In this document: positions 63,210 through 64,000 of the stretch, piece after piece
Layout: each line of letters starts with the position of its first letter
How positions within the stretch are numbered: the stretch's first letter is position 1
Source of the DNA: Amycolatopsis nivea
GTDB lineage: Bacteria > Actinomycetota > Actinomycetes > Mycobacteriales > Pseudonocardiaceae
Direction of reading: 5' to 3'
Length of the DNA: 64,000 bases
NCBI RefSeq assembly: GCF_004522235.1
Contig: NZ_SDLT01000025.1
Coordinates: forward strand, 84,101 to 148,100
Position numbers and translations under genes: made by a program
The notes under the pieces: generated by a model
The model's database searches: none
What the model was told of the DNA's origin: nothing
Seen by the model: the letters and a program-made list of their open reading frames with translations, nothing else

Positions 63210-63727
63210 CCGGAATCTACCGGGTGGTCACCCACGTGCTCGCGGTGCTTTTTGTGCCGGTCGCGTGGGTGGTCGCGCGGGGCCGGGCACGGCACGTCGC
63301 GTGCCAGTGGGCGCTGGGGGCCCGCTATCCGGCCGAAAACCTCGCCGGGCTCACCCCCGGCACGCACGCCGCATTCACCGCGGCGCGCACCGAAGCGTTG
63401 TGGCGGCACGGAATCCTGCTCGGCCTGACTTCCGGTCACCGGGACGCCGCGACGCAGGCCGACCTGTTCCATGCCGAGGTCCAGCGCGCCGGTTCGCACG
63501 AACTCGCCCTGCACCTCACGCTCCCGCCCGCGCAATCGCAGCACGTGCGGGGCGTCGCGCTCGACGTGCGGCCCTACGAAGGCGCGCAGTGGCTCGAAGC
63601 CCACGGCGGACGGTTCGGCCTGTATCGCGTGTACGACAACGAATGGTGGCATTTCGAGTACCACCCGGACGGCCGCCCGCAGCGGCTGCCGCATCCCGGT
63701 TTCGCCGCCACTCGCGCCGCCAGCTGA
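63206..63727 (+). CDS. VanY-like D-alanyl-D-alanine carboxypeptidase (M15 family)
   Basis: Predicted peptidase of 173 aa. The N-terminus has a hydrophobic segment (VVTHVLAVLFVPVAWVVA), probably a signal anchor. Zinc-site residues fit M15 enzymes: TSGHRD, the His and Asp in SQHVRGVALDVRPY, and the C-terminal EWWHFEYH. It would trim D-Ala from peptidoglycan stems. The GTG start overlaps the blaL stop, so enzyme and peptidase are translationally coupled. Confidence 0.88.
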   Translation: MTGIYRVVTHVLAVLFVPVAWVVARGRARHVACQWALGARYPAENLAGLTPGTHAAFTAARTEALWRHGILLGLTSGHRDAATQADLFHAEVQRAGSHELALHLTLPPAQSQHVRGVALDVRPYEGAQWLEAHGGRFGLYRVYDNEWWHFEYHPDGRPQRLPHPGFAATRAAS

Positions 63728-63865
63728 GCCTGGTTCGTCCACTGTGGACCAGGCCGTGAGTCACAGATACGTGACGAAACCGGACAAGCGGTAACGAAAG
63801 CCTGAGCCGGGCGAATAACCGGATGTGCCCGGGGGCGTCCTGGGCCTGTCCCGAACGGAAACCGC

Positions 63866-64000
63866 ATGATTCGCCCGGTCTCGAACCGTCTCCTCCTGCG
63901 CTGGGGCGCCGTAGCGGCCGCCGCCGCGCTCGCGTGCACCGCCTGCTCCGGCTCCGGCTCCGGCGGGAACGCCGCCCCGCCGCCCGCCGCCGGCGCTGCC
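63866..64000 (+). CDS. Lipoprotein, 5' part only (cut by window edge)
   Basis: An ATG at 63866 opens a frame of 45 codons to the window edge. It encodes a basic start (MIRPVSNRLLLRW), a hydrophobic segment and a lipobox near residue 24-27 (ALACTACSG), then a Ser/Gly/Pro/Ala-rich spacer. That is the usual N-terminus of an actinobacterial lipoprotein. The function cannot be told from this part. The 138 bases between the peptidase gene and this start show no assigned signal. Confidence 0.75.
   Translation, partial: MIRPVSNRLLLRWGAVAAAAALACTACSGSGSGGNAAPPPAAGAA

Overview
The window is high-GC DNA from a filamentous actinobacterium. The best guess is Pseudonocardiaceae, Amycolatopsis-like. Supporting signs are the very high GC, frequent GTG starts, GTGA/ATGA stop-start overlaps, a full mycofactocin operon, a ShbA-type sigma factor, IdeR/DmdR1-type iron boxes and a BlaA/BlaB/BlaL-type beta-lactamase locus. 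The genus is inferred from gene content only.

Layout. 1-16.98 kb (minus strand): a catecholate siderophore locus. It has a DHB pathway (dhbA, dhbC, dhbE, an isochorismatase and a separate aryl carrier protein), a siderophore-interacting reductase, a complete FecCD-type uptake system and a large NRPS (C-A-T-E-C-A, running off the left edge). Two iron boxes sit in front of dhbA and dhbC. 17-26.5 kb: a copper and membrane block with a CopA P-type ATPase, a small Cys-rich protein, a CopD/CtaG fusion, a divergent sigma / zinc-finger membrane protein pair, a DUF5134-like protein and a PepSY protein. 26.6-32.4 kb: mycofactocin operon mftA-B-C-E-SDR-F-D behind a palindromic operator. 32.4-44 kb: housekeeping and regulatory genes (hydrolase, WYL and MerR regulators, S4 protein, cytochrome oxidase subunit I, SPW protein, acetate-transporter-like protein, cation/proton antiporter, MFS exporter). 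44.4-52.9 kb: FUSC exporter-like protein, STAND regulator, an uncharacterised HTH-like protein, ShbA-like sigma factor, STAS protein and a secreted trypsin-like protease. 52.9-60.1 kb: a compact conflict-type locus with a two-ATPase HerA/DUF87-like protein, a winged-helix partner, a KGGVGR-variant ATPase fused to a TIR-like region, a TIR protein, and a divergent SEFIR-NPCBM-like protein. 60.3-63.7 kb: beta-lactamase locus (blaB-blaA divergent from blaL) with a coupled VanY-like peptidase. A lipoprotein is cut by the right edge.

How the genes work together. Under iron starvation, release of an IdeR-type repressor should turn on DHB synthesis, peptide assembly and re-uptake of the ferric siderophore, with the SIP protein releasing iron in the cytosol. 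The mft operon encodes precursor, chaperone, radical SAM enzyme, peptidase, glycosyltransferase and FMN enzyme for one redox cofactor, plus a likely cofactor-using SDR. The 53-60 kb block has the look of a nucleotide-regulated immunity or signalling system whose output would be TIR/SEFIR activity. It is the best candidate here for an undescribed system.

A second theme is local tandem duplication: the 5' end of dhbE is copied twice upstream of the gene, the 3' end of the FUSC gene is copied downstream, a 108-bp repeat expands a loop of the PepSY protein, a 39-bp repeat lies in dhbC, a 91-bp repeat is intergenic, and a perfect 18-copy CTCTG pentamer array lies upstream of the CopD/CtaG gene.
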